A stretch of DNA of 64,000 nucleotides from Pohlia nutans (taxonomy: Eukaryota > Streptophyta > Bryopsida > Bryales > Mniaceae): positions 5,344,001 to 5,408,000 of the forward strand of contig CM040087.1 in NCBI GenBank assembly GCA_022496805.1, given 5' to 3'. The position numbers and the translations under genes are program-made. Within the stretch, counting starts at the first letter, position 1. The number at the start of each line of letters is the position of its first letter. Below the pieces are notes generated by a model, which saw only the letters and a list, made by a program, of their open reading frames with translations, ran no database searches and was not told the DNA's origin. Positions 34,019-47,055 of the stretch are shown here, piece by piece.

Positions 34019-37000
34019 GACGAAGAAAGGAATCGAGCAACTCTAAGGACTGTCAGATGTCTAATAGGAGCGGAGCCAGGAGTGGAGCCAGGAGGGGCTC
34101 TGACTCCAGCCCCTGCATCTCTAATGGAAGCTCCAGGTCTAAAGTTCCGCTTAAAGGAGGAAGTGGAGTCTACATGCACAGGACCACAGGACCTGGACGG
34201 CTTGGGGTAAAGTGGTGGAAAGACTCGGGAAATACTTTCGTGAAGCCTACCTACAAAGATGCCGAAGCTGGGCGCAGGTATGGCCACAATTGGCACACCA
34301 AGGCTTTCGTTGCTTGGGTGATTTTCATGGGCGCTGTTTCGATATCTGTTTTTATCGAAATGAGAATTGACAATGCTTTTCGAAGAAAGGAAAATCTTGC
34401 AAACATGTGCGAGGGGCGGGCGCGTATGCTTGAGGTACTGCATTCTGTCTTTGCTTCATCCTCTGTTACTTTAACATACATGTGATGTGGCACATAGGTG
34501 GAACATACGAAGACAGGATAAATATAAGCTTATGTCAGTTGAAAAAACAGCGCTTGTGACCATGAATAGCGAACGTAAAGTCATGGAAAGAACGTGGACA
34601 GGTTCATCGTAAACAGAGATGACATTGTCAGTGTTCAGACAGTTCAGTTGCTCCGCTTTTGCATTTACTCCTTAGTTAAAGATTTTTTCCGGTATTCAAT
34701 TGGACGAAGGATGCTGTGGATGACGCAAGCACCAAGAGTTGGTGTGTTACTAATGATCAATTATTAGATAGAATATAGAGCCTGAAGTCAACCTCTGGCG
34801 CTCAGTAATTTTTCTTAGCAGATAACTTGTTTATTAGTGAATGAATGACGCATCTAAGTTAGTATCATTTTAGCTATTGAAATACACACTGCAATTAGTC
34901 ATATCGTGTTGCAACCATAGTAATCTGGTGTTTACGCATTGATGGTATATTCTCATTGCAGGACCAATTCAAGGCCAGTATGAACCATGTCAGAGCACTT
35001 ACGGCTCTTCTCACTACTTTTCATCTCGGCAAGCAACCCTCAGCTATCAATCAGGTGTCCCCGACTACCCTTGGAACCTGTTGCCACCAATCCTTTCCCT
35101 ATGTGACCAAGCTAAAAATAGAAAGTATATTTTGGGAAGCTAATAGTCGATTATAATAGTTGACTTTGAATCTGTATCTTCTAGCCATAAACTGAAAGAA
35201 GCTTATGAAGTGAGATAGTTTATAATGCTTACACGCAGGTGTGCCAGTCTTTCTCAAAGCAAGGTAGTACTTATGTATTGATGAATGCAGGAAACATTTG
35301 CAACCTATGCCGAGAGAACAGCGTTTGAGAGACCGTTGATGAGTGGCGTTGCTTATGCTGAAAGGGTGCTTCACGCGAACAGAGCGTTGTTCGAGTCGAC
35401 TCATGGCTGGGCCATCAAGGAAATGTTCTCTAAAGAAAGGCAACAAGATTTTGACGAATACGCCCCGACGACAATGTCTCAAAAGACCGTCTTTTACTTG
35501 ACATCTCTCGACATGATGTCTGGTCAGGTTTGTGCTTCAATTTCCTTTTCTGGTTCAACATTCCAACTTCAGTGCTCCTCAAAATATCTGGCCACCCGAA
35601 TCTTACTACATCAAGATAGTTTAGATGCTTGAGTGAGTTGTCTCGATGCAATATGTTAGCTCCTGAGTTGGCACGCGTCAGTTATCTATCTCACCAATAT
35701 CTGTATCTTGCACCTGCCTAAAGAAAACCAAATCCATTCTTTGGACAAGATTCCTCATCGTGCAGCTGCTGCTGAGAGCCCGTTGAACGAACTGACCACC
35801 CATATTCCATTTACAGTGCGTTGACATTGATCTATGTCTCCTAGCGTCCTCAGTGCTCGCATACCACCGTTAGAGCCTCCATTTATGTCTACGTGGACGC
35901 TGAAGAATGCGCACGATATGTTACCATTATAATTCACAACCTACGCGTGAATCGATAATTCGAAATCTAATGGTTCAGTATATCTTGTTTGCAGGAGGAT
36001 CGTGAGAACATTATTCGAGCACGAGAGTCAGGGAAGGGCGCTTTAACCAATCCCTTCAGATTACTGGAATCTAAGCATCTTGGCGTTGTATTTACGTTCG
36101 CTGTCTATTCTGTAGACCTGCCCGAAGATGCGACAAAGGAAGATCGAATTAAAGCAACCGCAGGGTACTTTGATTGTTTCATACTATAAGAATCTAGCTC
36201 AATCCTTCAGACTTTGTAGCGCATTTGTTCTAATTGAGAAATCTCAACCAAATTGTATAGAGATTGTATGTCTTGCAAATAACCTTGCCATTATCTAAAT
36301 TTCAACTCAGGCCTCGAACTTTCCCCGATTAGTGAGTTCTTAATGACTCGATCCTTCGCAGGTATCTTGGAGGAGCCTTTGACGTCGAGACTCTTGTGGA
36401 GAACTTACTTCGTCAGATGGCTGGTAGTCAGATTATTGCGGTCAATGTATACGACGTCACCAATGATACGATGCCTCTCGTGATGTATGGTCATACTAAC
36501 GTTGAGAGATCGGAAAATACTTATGTCAGCCTTCTAGACTTCGGAGACCCATCGCGTTCGCATGAAATGCGGTGCAGGTGTGTGGGTTGGGGAGAGGGCT
36601 TATTCCTTGCTTTGTTGATCTTACTTTGCATTCGAAATGAAAGCATAGCTGCAATTAAAACCAGACACATGTCCTGTACGAAGTCATAATTGAACATCTA
36701 GGTACGTGCGGTCCTTTCGTAGTGAAGTCTAGTAAAAGTGATATTTCGGTGTCTTCTATTCGAGCCTTCGCAGTCAAGAGACTCGTGTCTGTAGTTCTTC
36801 TTTGTATCTCTGGCTAGTTTGTACGAACTGTCCTCATTTATCTTTTTATAGATTCTGTTCGGGAATTAGTGAATTTTTTTCGCAGCTACCCGTATACTCT
36901 GCTACAGTTGTTTGATGAAGTCACTATCAGAAATACCTAAACGAACTTCCGACACACCTTGAGGGATGACTTTACGGAAGCTTTTCTTGCTATGCAGGTT

Positions 37001-40000
37001 TAAAGAGGATGCGTTGCCTCCTTGGACAGCCATATCCACGTCGATTGGCATATTTGTGATAGCCTTTTTGGTCGGACATATGCTACATGCTTCAAGAAAT
37101 CGGATTGACAAAGTAGAGGAAAACTGTCGCATATTTCAGGAACTGAAGATGCGCGCAGACGACGCTGTCATAGCTAAGTCGCAGGTTTGTTCACTCACTG
37201 GCTCTGAATTTCTTCTCTCAGCTGGGACTATACCTGTAATCATTTCTAGAAATATCTAATCAGAATTAGCACAGGTACTAGAAGGACTTGAAGATCATCA
37301 TTATCTAACGTTCACGTACCTTTTCGACCCTGTGCAGTTCCTGGCGACTGTGTCACATGAAATTCGGACGCCTATGAACGGTGTTCTAGGTTGGTGTACA
37401 GTACCCTATGGTCATAGATTAATCTGAATCATTTGTTTAAATCATCTTCACGAGGTCTACTCCACGTATTTACATTGCTGTGATGCAGGAATGCTTGGAA
37501 TGTTGGTGGACACTCCGTTGAATTCGACTCAACTAGACTATGCTCGCACTGCTCAAGCCAGTGGCAAAGCACTCATCACCCTTATTAATGAGGTCCTTGA
37601 TCAAGCCAAGATTGAATCAGGCCGTCTAGAGCTGGAGCACGTCCCATTTGATTTACGTGCTATTCTTGACGATGTGCTCTCTCTCTTCCATGGAAAGTCA
37701 AGGGCTTCAGGCATCGAGGTAGGTCCAAGTATTTTTCTGGCTCCGGTTCCGGCTTTACCTCTATAAATTGGGGGACCAAGCGCAGCGTTCAATAATTCCA
37801 AGAGGATGGGTCTTTCTTAAAAGGGAAATCTGGAATTACTTCTTCTTTCTCCTTGTTTAGATTGTCTTCATGAGCTCTTGTTTAGGAAGATAATGCCTCT
37901 GATTTATTGTTGTGGATGCATGGGTGATGAGCAGTTGGCAGTTTACGTTTCTGCCAAGGTTCCCAAAATTCTCATTGGTGACCCTGGTCGCTTTCGGCAG
38001 ATCATCATCAATCTCGTAGGGAATTCCATCAAAGTAAATATCTATTCCAGAATACCCTCAGCTTTCCTTGAAGGCCATATATGTAGATAAGCTCTGTGCA
38101 TTTATTGATACATATTCGAATCTAGTTATCATGGGATTCGGTGAAGATTTAATATTTGGGGCATATATGTTTGATCAGCCGAACTTTTATCCACGCATCT
38201 GTTGCTGTCAATTGTTTTGTGTTGACTCTTCCCTACTGACACGTTTTAGCTGTTTAATTGTTTATTTGTCAATCATTTTGACATTGTATTACATTTAACC
38301 TTGTGGTCACTACCCCAGTTCACAAAAGCAGGTCACATTTTTGTTTGCGTCCATCTGAATGAGGATGTCAACATGGTGATGGATGGGGGTGGAGTCGACC
38401 CCGACGATACTCTCGATGGGGAGGTTGAAAGTGCGGTGGACATGAGCCATCAATTCAACACTCTTAGTGGCAGAGAAACCGCAGACTACCGAAATAGCTG
38501 GGAAATGTTTGAGCGACTGCTCACACAGGAAAATTCATACCGGTCAGGGGGAGACCATGATAATTGGAACTACTCCGAATCAGATGACGTTGTGAACCTG
38601 GTAGTCAGTGTGGAGGACACTGGCGTGGGTATACCCCTACATGTTCAAGATCGTGTCTTCACTCCTTTCATGCAGGTGAGGAAGCGATCCAGATCGAGAT
38701 TCTTTAAACAATGCATTAATCTCATCATGGAAATTGTGAATCACAATATGTGCTGTACTTCGAGGTCTTCATTGTCTCACCTGGTCTCACCTACTCTTTT
38801 CATCATTAGTTATCTCCGAATCATGGAATTAGAGAAATGGGTTCAAGCTCGTTTTGGAGACAGGATGCAGTAAAAAGCATCCTCTGAGCAGTGAATCTTA
38901 TTTTTTAAGTCTTCTCTGAACTATTTACAGGTCTGTATGTGGGATTATAGCATTCGATCAAGGTCTTCTCAGATTGACTTACTCTTATTCCTATGCAGGC
39001 CGATAGCTCAACATCAAGAACCTACGGAGGGACAGGAATCGGACTCAGTATAAGCAGATGTTTAGTGGAGCTCATGTCCGGGGAGATGGACTTCGTTAGT
39101 CGTCCTAGGGTGGGATCTACATTCACATTCACTGCAGAGTTCCAACGTGTACCTGCTAATGTGCCTGAGAGCATACTAAGAGAGGGCAGCAACTGTCTCT
39201 TACAAACACCCCCTTTACCTACCTGTTTCCAAGGAATGCGTGTACTTGTGGTGGATGGCAGACCAGTTCGAGGTGAAGTCACTCGTCATCATTTAAGGAG
39301 GCTTGGGCTCCAGGTATTGTCCTGTGTTCCATTCAGTGTCACGCTTGCCAAGTATTGCTTTCGAATTGAGTTTTCGCTTTGAATACCTTGTAAGTTTCCA
39401 AGTACTGTCTACAAGTGATAGTTAATCCAGTTCAAAAATAGAAAAGACCTGTTGAGACTGAAGTATGCTGATCTTTAGTATAGTACATCAGCTTCTTTAG
39501 TACGTGTAGTTCTCAATTAATACAATCTGGCTCGTTCAAAGTATTTACCATCTTAGAGTACGACCAGCAGATTCTAGTGACTGGAGCATTTCAATATAAT
39601 TAGCGTCTTTGGTTCATGAAACCTGAGCAAGCGGCTGACCCAGTACTTTAATAACACTTCCAGATCTTTTGCGTTGGTGGTAACTCAACTTCACATTCGA
39701 TGGCGTACCATTTCGAATTTTCGATGTAGTCATCTGGTTTCTCCGAATATAGATGGGATGCCTTTTCTTTTTAAGTTGGTTGTCAACTGCAAGTGTTATG
39801 CTCGTTGCTGCTAACAACATTTCCTGGTTGTTGAGTCTGTAGGTTGAAGTCGCCCACACCGTTTCTGAGGCTGCCGAGATTCTCACTGCAGTGGCTGACC
39901 GTGGCACCCGCGGCTCTCGAGATTCACGTGGGTAAGTCTATACGGAAGTATTCTTGCGTTCTGGAATTGTAATGTTAGAGCACAATAGGATGTATAATGA

Positions 40001-41492
40001 CCTGGTCTCCTTTTGTGATAGTGGCTCATAGCTAATGAATGGACAGCCTAGCTTATTCAATTTTTGCTGCAATCTTGATACTGGGCTCTGATCTATAGAT
40101 CTACATTAATCTATCGTTTCCCATATAACTTCGTGCGCTGAGTTTGTAGTTCTAATTTGGGTTGATTGAATTGTTTGTCATTTTCTCCCCTCAGTTGCTT
40201 TAATCATATGTAACTTTTATTCAGGTATCTGTGTTTGTGTATTTCTTATTTATGGAAGTTTTTGTTTCGTGCCGCAGCTCCACTGCAGCAGATATCGACA
40301 TGATCTTCGTAGACAAGGATGCATGGGGTCCGGGAACTGGGATGAATTTCCGATGTCTACTCAAGGAAACTGCCATTGAATGCCATTTGAGCTACCAAAA
40401 TTTGCGAACCAGTTACCAGTACCGCTCAACAGCAGGCAGGCTCCCCATTGGATTTCCAGTGAAGAAGATGGTTCTTGTTGCTACATCAATGAATGACGTC
40501 GAACTCGGGATGGTCAAGGCTAGTGGATTTGTGGATACTGTAATTAGAAAACCTCTTCGAGCGAGCTTGGTGGGTGCTTGCCTTAAGCAGATTCTTGGGG
40601 TAGGGGATGGGGGAGACCAAGGGCAAGAGTCAAGGGATGGAGTCAGCTCTCTTCAGAATCTCTTGTCTGGAAAAAAGATTCTAGTGGTTGATGACAATCC
40701 CGTGAATCGGAAGGTTGCAGCTGGGGCCCTGAATAAGTACGGTGCCCAAGTTGAGTGTGTTCATAGTGGAAGAGCCGCGATCCAAAAGTTGAAGCCTCCT
40801 CACAACTTTGATGCCTGCTTTATGGATGTGCAAATGCCTGAAATGGATGGGTATGATTTCCTTCACCCTATGATCATTGACGTGAAGGCTCTCACTAGAT
40901 TATCTTTGATGCATGTCCTTTGAAGCTCAAATATGCGTAAATGGCAGCTGCTCTGATACCTGCTCTGGTAAAAGAACTTGACACCAGTACAGACAGACTG
41001 CCATTGTGAAATAAAACAATTAGTATCTATCCAGGTGTCAATAGATCACACTCGAATGACCTACCAAATACAGCTGTACCGAATCTTTGGTGGTTTTTAA
41101 GGGTTGTGGTCCGCCTGATGCTACCACAATCCGATCTGTATATATTTTCAATTTGGATAGTGTGCACTCTTACAAAGGTCTAATTTTAAGTATTTATGAT
41201 TATTACTTGCATTCAAAGTCCATATATCTAACTTGACGTGTCTGTTTACAGTTTCCAGGCAACAGGTTTGATAAGGAAGGCGGAAGCCGCAGCTGCAGAC
41301 CTGTGGCTAGCAGCTGGTTTATCTACCATTGGATGCCGATTTCATGTGCCAATTCTGGCCATGACAGCCGACGTTATACAAGCCACATCAGAAGAGTGTA
41401 AGCGCTGTGGTATGGATGGCTATGTGGCCAAACCCTTTGACGAACATCAGCTTTATCAAGCCGTTGCAATGCATTTCATCCAGACGAAGTAA
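34015..41492 (+). CDS. CHASE-domain hybrid histidine kinase, cytokinin receptor homologue (AHK/CHK type), 14 exons
   Basis: Exons: 34015-34434, 34962-35054, 35291-35527, 35995-36164, 36362-36577, 36998-37184, 37338-37389, 37489-37718, 37935-38033, 38319-38675, 38999-39313, 39843-39931, 40278-40850, 41252-41492. All introns are GT/AG and the spliced frame is 1092 residues, near the usual 1000-1200. TM1 is about 97-114. The extracytosolic CHASE domain is about 140-370, with [11 protein letters not shown] and GVVFTFAVY; the Thr of that last motif is in the ligand-pocket region. TM2 is about 390-409. Phosphoacceptor H448 lies in [13 protein letters not shown]. The N box is IIINLVGNS (558-566), G1 is DTGVGIP (668-674) and G2 is GGTGIGLS (697-704). 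A degenerate receiver-like domain follows (DG at 773-774), then a full receiver with D960/D961, phosphoacceptor D1005 ([11 protein letters not shown]) and K1073 (AKPF). By homology it binds cytokinin at the ER or plasma membrane and passes phosphate to HPt proteins. Confidence 0.95.
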
Positions 41493-42164
41493 GGGTTTTA
41501 TAGCATGCACATTCCATATCTGAAATCGTTTATATTAACAGCCAATATCACGTGGCCATCAAGGTATGATCATGCAACTAAATTTTCTTGTATTTGGAGC
41601 TCTCTTGCAAGTTGCAGCAGTCTACTTTATAAACAATGGATCTGATATCTTTGTTGCATCAAAGTATGAATCTGGAAATATTAGACATTGTAGCAGTTGC
41701 TGTAGTAGCTGATTATCCGGCTCTACCTGCCTGAGTGTGGGCACAAATGTTCTCACTCAACAGTTTACCTTCAGCAAAATTGCAAAAGCTTAGGTAGATA
41801 CTTAGGCCCAACTTGTATTATATATAGGCTTACAGGAGAAAACTGGAAATGAGGAAGTCTCACTGCATGCGTATGCAGATCAGTATTTTACAATAACACC
41901 CGTTATGCACAGCAAATTCAGGCATCCTTTGGAGAAGATTGTTTTGGAAGTAATTATCATCCTCTACCTTTTGTAACTTAGTAACAACTGCTTTGACTAA
42001 TTGTTAATAAATCCTTTCCGTTTTTAAATTTTTGTACCTACATTTTGTCAGCTTTCTCTCCAATCTCGAATAAGGCACATTGTTAGTTCAAGCTGAGTGT
42101 AAGTGATAAAAAAGGATTGACAGTCTTGTATGCAGGGTGGCTGTCCCTATTATTACTCAAAACT
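41493..42164 (+). other. Probable 3' UTR and spacer of the receptor gene
   Basis: No coding frame. An AATAAA-type signal (TTAATAAATCC) at about 42004-42009 is preceded by TTTTGTAAC-type U-rich sequence and is a reasonable poly(A) site about 510 bases after the stop. The foldback at 42165 marks the return to repeat DNA. Confidence 0.45.
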
Positions 42165-42369
42165 AAGGTCGAGCCACCTAAAACCGACCAGGTACCTAAT
42201 GCCGATAATTTCTACACATGGCTTTCATTTTAGAATGCACATCTAGGTAGACCATAGATGGCTTATCGTTTTGGTCAACAAACAATAAAGGCTCTATGAC
42301 ATTTAGATTTGCGTTCTAAAATGAAAGTCATTATTAGGTACTTGGTCGGTTTTAGGTGGCTTGACCTTA
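42165..42369. mobile_element. Foldback element, arms of about 75-80 bp
   Basis: AAGGTCGAGCCACCTAAAAC at the left and GTTTTAGGTGGCTTGACCTT at the right pair, with further pairing through GGTACCTAAT and CATTTTAGAAYGCAAATCTA. The motifs GGTACCTAAT and CCTAAAACC also occur in the foldback at 1256-1460, which suggests a distant family relation. Confidence 0.65.
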
Positions 42370-42475
42370 TTACTGTGGCCCTCTTTCATTACCACCTCAA
42401 AAACCAAGTTTATGTTACTGTGGCCCTGTTTTGTTACCACCTCAAAAACCAAGTTCATGGGGGACAAAAAGGGTA
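42370..42475. repeat. Two tandem copies of about 48 bp, third copy displaced by an insertion
   Basis: TTACTGTGGCCCT...TTACCACCTCAAAAACCAAGTT occurs twice in a row; a diverged third copy (CATTACAACCTCAAAAATGAAG) lies at 42961-42982, beyond the TTAA element. The element therefore split this tandem repeat. Confidence 0.7.
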
Positions 42476-42479
42476 TTAA

Positions 42480-42926
42480 CCCCTAAATGTCCAACCGTCC
42501 ACTAAAGAGTGATTTGATTAGAAAGGGGATGGTTTGTGAAATTTCGAGGTCTCATTTCATGTCGTCGTAAGATTTTGGTGTAAAAATGCTCTTAAAAAGT
42601 TAAGCAATAGTTAAATTAAGTAACCGAAAAATTTCCAAAAATCACACATTTAGAGTATTACATTACAACCAATCACAAAAAAATTCATTCACAAATTGTA
42701 AATATCTTATTCGTATTAAATTACAAAGAATTTTGAACTTTGAGCTTCAAGTTTTATACAAAAATATTGGTGAGAGGAACTAGATCTAACGATATAGATA
42801 GAATCTAAAATTGATAATGTACAACTTTTATTTTGACATCAAGTTCAAAATATCTCTCTAGATTGCATTTTATGATGCATCTTTGCAAAATTGCTGAATT
42901 TGAAGAGGGATGAGGACCTTTAGGGG
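42480..42926 (-). mobile_element. TTAA-flanked element with a paralogous empty site beside it
   Basis: Ends CCCCTAAATGTCC and GGACCTTTAGGGG (11 of 13 match), TTAA at 42476-42479 and 42927-42930. The interior is the inverted long family. The host repeat continues on both sides: left GGGTATTAA and right TTAATTTCATCGTTCAAGTA. A neighbouring repeat copy at 43000-43023 reads GGTATTTAATTTCACTGTTC with a single TTAA and no element. This is direct evidence that TTAA is the duplicated target. Confidence 0.88.
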
Positions 42927-42930
42927 TTAA

Positions 42931-44599
42931 TTTCATCGTTCAAGTAGGCCCTGGCTATTTCATTACAACCTCAAAAATGAAGTTCTTGGGACCAAAAAAG
43001 GTATTTAATTTCACTGTTCAAGTATTGCTCATAATTGGTTTTGGTGAGCAATTATAGGGAATATAGGTGCTTAATCATTGGTGCATGTCCAATCATATAA
43101 ACATCCGCCCTCTATGAGTTTTTTTTTTTTTTTTTTTTTTTTTTTCCTTCTTCTTTTTAGTGTCATACTATGGTGATTTAAAACTTCCAAAGAGTGTATT
43201 TGAATGGCGACAATTGTATTGGTAAGTAGCAATTAAGAAATACATGAACATAATTGGTTAATAGTTGGGGTTTTAATACAAAAATTACAAGACATTGGGT
43301 ATAATAAGAGAGTTGGCAATCGCCAACCTCATGAAATTGACAACTCAAATTCATACTCATAATTCTGTGTCACATGTGCTTTTTACTTAATCTTTATGGG
43401 ATGTAGAGGTGAAATAGGGGCAACCCGAATGAATTTGAGCAAGGTGTTTTGACTAGGGCATCCATTTTTTGCCACACTATGGAGTTGGAAATATTAAGCG
43501 GTGGCATTCAGGCTCCCCCAACCAGCCACGTGGTAGCATGGGAAAACATGTTGCTGCCCTCCTAATCGCAAATGATGGATGTATGAGATTTTGAAGGTTT
43601 AGGGGATATGAGGGATATCCACACAATGATGTTTTTAGCTTGGTCTATTTTTGGGCTAGTGTCTCATTACCACCACGTTAGTAGAAAATACGATGTAGTG
43701 TTTCAACTAAATGTAGTGTAAAAAAGGATTATGGATAATTAAAATTTCATTAGTCTATTTTAACATGATCTCATATGACGAAATGTTCAATAATTACAAA
43801 GTTATATTTTAAAATTTAAAATCCTTCCATTCCATGATATTTAATAAGCCTCGAAAACTTAAGAATGGAAAAATGTGCAAGATCATGAAATTCGTATGAA
43901 GGGTTTGTTTTTTTAAAATACATGTACATATGGTGATTTAGTGGAACATGAAATTTATATTCCAAAAATAGTGTGAAAAGGGTAGAACCATTAGAATATC
44001 ATTTTTTGAAACAAACGAGTTTTTTACATTGTATTACAAATCAAATTTAATGCATAAAAAATGGGTTATTTTGAAAAATGAATTTGATGAATATCATAAT
44101 TAGATAGGATGTAAACTATAATTGAAAATGATTTTCTAACTAAACACATTTTTACCACTACGTTCATTACTTTAGAAAGTAGTACTTGATTTTTAGACCT
44201 TTCACTCACCGGTACCACGAGACTGCTCCTTCATAAAACTTGTGAAACTCCACTTTTGTTTTCAGTTAACTCTAATATCTAAATTTTTTTTCATTATTTC
44301 CTCGAAATGAGCTCCTCAGGCTTACCATGTCCTTTACAGGTTAACAAAAGCGGGTCATTGATTACAGAAAGTTGTAAGACAAAAGCTTTGTTGCCTGAGA
44401 GGAAAAATAAAAACTCATTTTCAAATGTCAACGCCCATAAATACACCTATCAATATCCCTATCAATATTATTGTAGTTTAAACTTTTTTTGTGGAGTAAT
44501 TTGCTATAACCATTGAATACAAAACCAATAAAACTCTCTAGCTCCTTAGTGTTTGTCATATGATGCCGTGGATACATACATATGTTCTTCTATACCCTC
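42931..44599. other. AT-rich DNA with a long T-homopolymer, no gene recognised
   Basis: Contains the repeat copy with the empty site (to about 43025) and a homopolymer of about 28 T at 43119-43146. Frames at 43178-43360 (-) and 44307-44516 (+) have no domain. I see no terminal repeats. Confidence 0.45.
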
Positions 44600-44960
44600 T
44601 CATACAAACATTGTTGTAATTGATTACGGATAAAATATTGATACTTTGTAAATGAAATATATTGTAATGGGTTGAAACGTAATACTCTAAGTAAAGAGGC
44701 TTTTGGAGATTTTTTGGTTGTTTGATTTTATGAGTTGATTTTTTCAAGAGCACTTTTGAACTAGGATGTCATAATGTTTTAGTGAATCACTACAATATGA
44801 AATTAGGCATAATAAATTTCAGAAGTCATCCCCTTTTTAATCGGCTCACACATGCATGAAGCTAATTTTTTAATAAAATCTTTAGTAAAAAATCCACACA
44901 CCAAAAAAGTGCACGACGAATGAGACAACGTAGATGAAAGGCTCAGCATACTTCACATTA
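44600..44960 (+). repeat. Long-interior MITE relic without clear ends
   Basis: Shares GGATAAAATATTGATA, TTGGAGATTTTTTGG, TTTTATGAGTTGATTTTTTC and ACATGCATGAAGCTAA with the copies at 14910-15485 and 25743-26536. The TTAA termini are not recognisable. Confidence 0.6.
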
Positions 44961-46190
44961 TAGTCTTCGAGGACATAATGGGACATTCATGGGAAGATTG
45001 TTCAAAGATATGAAAGGCTAAATTACATTATAGAAAACCCTACCCTATAATTATTGATTGATGCCTTGTAGCTCGTAGCTCGCCAAATCACATATATACC
45101 CTATATTCATCAATACAATTTTTTCGAAAACCAACTTAAATCTAAGGTTGTCACTAGAATTTTTTTTGTAAAGATTTTTTTTTGGTTTCCAACGTATTCA
45201 CATACGCTTCCAAACCCAAAAAAACAAAAAAACAAAAAGAACTTAGCATTTTTGCAATTCTAGTGACAAAGTTTAATAAAATTCAAGGCATTTTTTTTCA
45301 TTTTTCATGAAGTGCCAAAGTGACAATATAAAATGTAAAGGTGTGCTCCATATTTCAATATTCATCTACATTTTGGATAGAAGATATCATATATTCATAA
45401 TTTTGTATTATTTTCATTCACCACCTAGTGATTCAATCCAAGATATTTTTAGTTTGAAGTTTTATAGCGAAAGACTTCATGATTTTTGGCCATCTTTTAG
45501 CTGGTGCAATCTGGAAATATTTCTCTCCTTTTTTCTCAAGCCTTAGCAATATATGGTCATCTTGTTGGTTGAATGGTTGTCCCATGATTGTTCGATTTTG
45601 TCCTCTAAGACCACTCATTTCATTTTGTCCTAGCCTTTCACATCCTTTGAATTTTCATCTTAGGAATGTTCTATTTTGTTCATTCCATTTCATCTTAGTC
45701 TTTCACATCCTTTAGATGGTCATCACAAGACCATCCCCTTTTGTATTTTAAGATCATTCAATTTTGTTAAACATTTCGTCTTCATCAAAGTAACCTAGCC
45801 TTTCACGCCCTTTCACATTCCTCACTTTCATTCCTTTCATATTCTTTCACATTGTCAATGGTTGTAGAGAGAGAAGAAGAATCAAAAAATAATATGCATT
45901 TAAAATACTCAAAACAAAGTTGACATGAAGAGTATGATAATTAGCAGGGTTGTTCATCATGTCGGTCATGTCGTGTCATGTCGTGTCATGCCCATTATGT
46001 CGTGTTGGACCGCTCCGGCACGACACGATAGGGTCAACCTAGACTGCAGGTAGGGTCAACCTAGTCTTTTCACCAGGTAGGGTTAAAACAGTTACCTTTT
46101 TGCCACCTTGCAAGCTAGACGTGGCTCAAGAAGCACATGTGGCATGGCCATGTAGGACCCCTTGGAAGTCGTGTCCTACGTGGCTATGTG
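44961..46190. other. Unassigned DNA with TCGTGTCATG repeats
   Basis: Overlapping 61-79-codon frames at 45307-45715 on both strands are without domains. At about 45960-46030 a short run of CATGTCGTGT units ends in CGGCACGACACGATAGGGTC, which folds back on it. Repeated TAGGGTCAACCTAG follows near 46030-46062. Confidence 0.45.
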
Positions 46191-46199
46191 GTCCCGGGT

Positions 46200-46570
46200 A
46201 AATGTTTTACCCTCAGTTAGTTTGCCTCACTCCGGACTGCCCCTTCCCTCCGACTGCCCCCCTTCCCGTCCGACTGCTCGAATCCGACGGTTTAGATCTA
46301 TCCGCTGCATTCGACTGCCTTAATCCAGCGGTGTAGGTCCATCTGTCCGGACCCAACTGCCTCATCCCGTCTGCCCCTCACTCCGTCTGTCCTTTACCAC
46401 GTCTGTCCTTCATCCCGTCTGTCCTTCATTCCGTCCACCCCTTACCCCGTCTGCCCCTCACCCCGTCCGCCCCTCACTCCGTCTGCCCCTCATCCCATCT
46501 GCCCCTCATTCCGTCTGCCCTCTTTCCCGTCTGCCCCTCATTCCGTCTGCCCTCTTTCCCGTCTGTCATG
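46200..46570 (+). repeat. CCGACTGCCC / CCGTCTGCCCCTCA motif cluster
   Basis: About 370 bp of short C-rich units, at first CCGACTGCCC-like, then increasingly CCGTCTGCCCCTCA, spaced about 10-18 bp. It lies on the 3' side of the kinase relic, opposite in sense to the cluster at 48990-49270 on its 5' side. Both the motif and the position recur along this region. Confidence 0.75.
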
Positions 46571-46599
46571 TTCTAAATGGCTCCCTTTCGTCTATCAAC

Positions 46600-47000
46600 C
46601 ATCCAAAAGATTTTAATTGACAAACATATATCCAAAAGTCACTAAACTTAGAGTATTACAATTTAACAAATCACTAAAAATTTTATTCAGAAATAGTCTA
46701 TGCCGTATTTATACTGAAAATTTTATTCAAAAATTGCCAATGCTATATTTATACTGAAATTCAGGGTTGGATTTTGGATTTCAGTTTCAAAATTAATTTA
46801 AAAATTGTAGGGCATAGCACTTATATATCTAAACGTTTGCATAGAATCAGAAATTCATAATGTACAACTTTTAGTCGTACATCTAGATCAAATGAAGATT
46901 CCAATCATGGATGCAACATGCACAACACGCAAATTCAGAAAACAGTATTTATTTACGCATGGAAAAGTTGTCCTTGAAAAGGACTTACATTGTAAAATTC
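46600..47000 (-). repeat. Inverted long-interior MITE relic
   Basis: CTTAGAGTATTACAATTTA, AGAATCAGAAATTCATAATG and TGTACAACTTTTAGTCGTACAT match, in inverse sense, the long TTAA family, but no TTAA/CCCC end is preserved. It adjoins the 3' end of the kinase relic. Confidence 0.5.
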
Positions 47001-47055
47001 AACTAAATGCAAACTTGTAGGATCCAATGTTGCACTAAGGGAAAAAAACTATGAA

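Noticed and set aside
43119..43146. T-homopolymer as the poly(A) tail of a minus-strand retroposon
   Set aside because: No retroelement body, reverse transcriptase motif or target duplication was found beside it.
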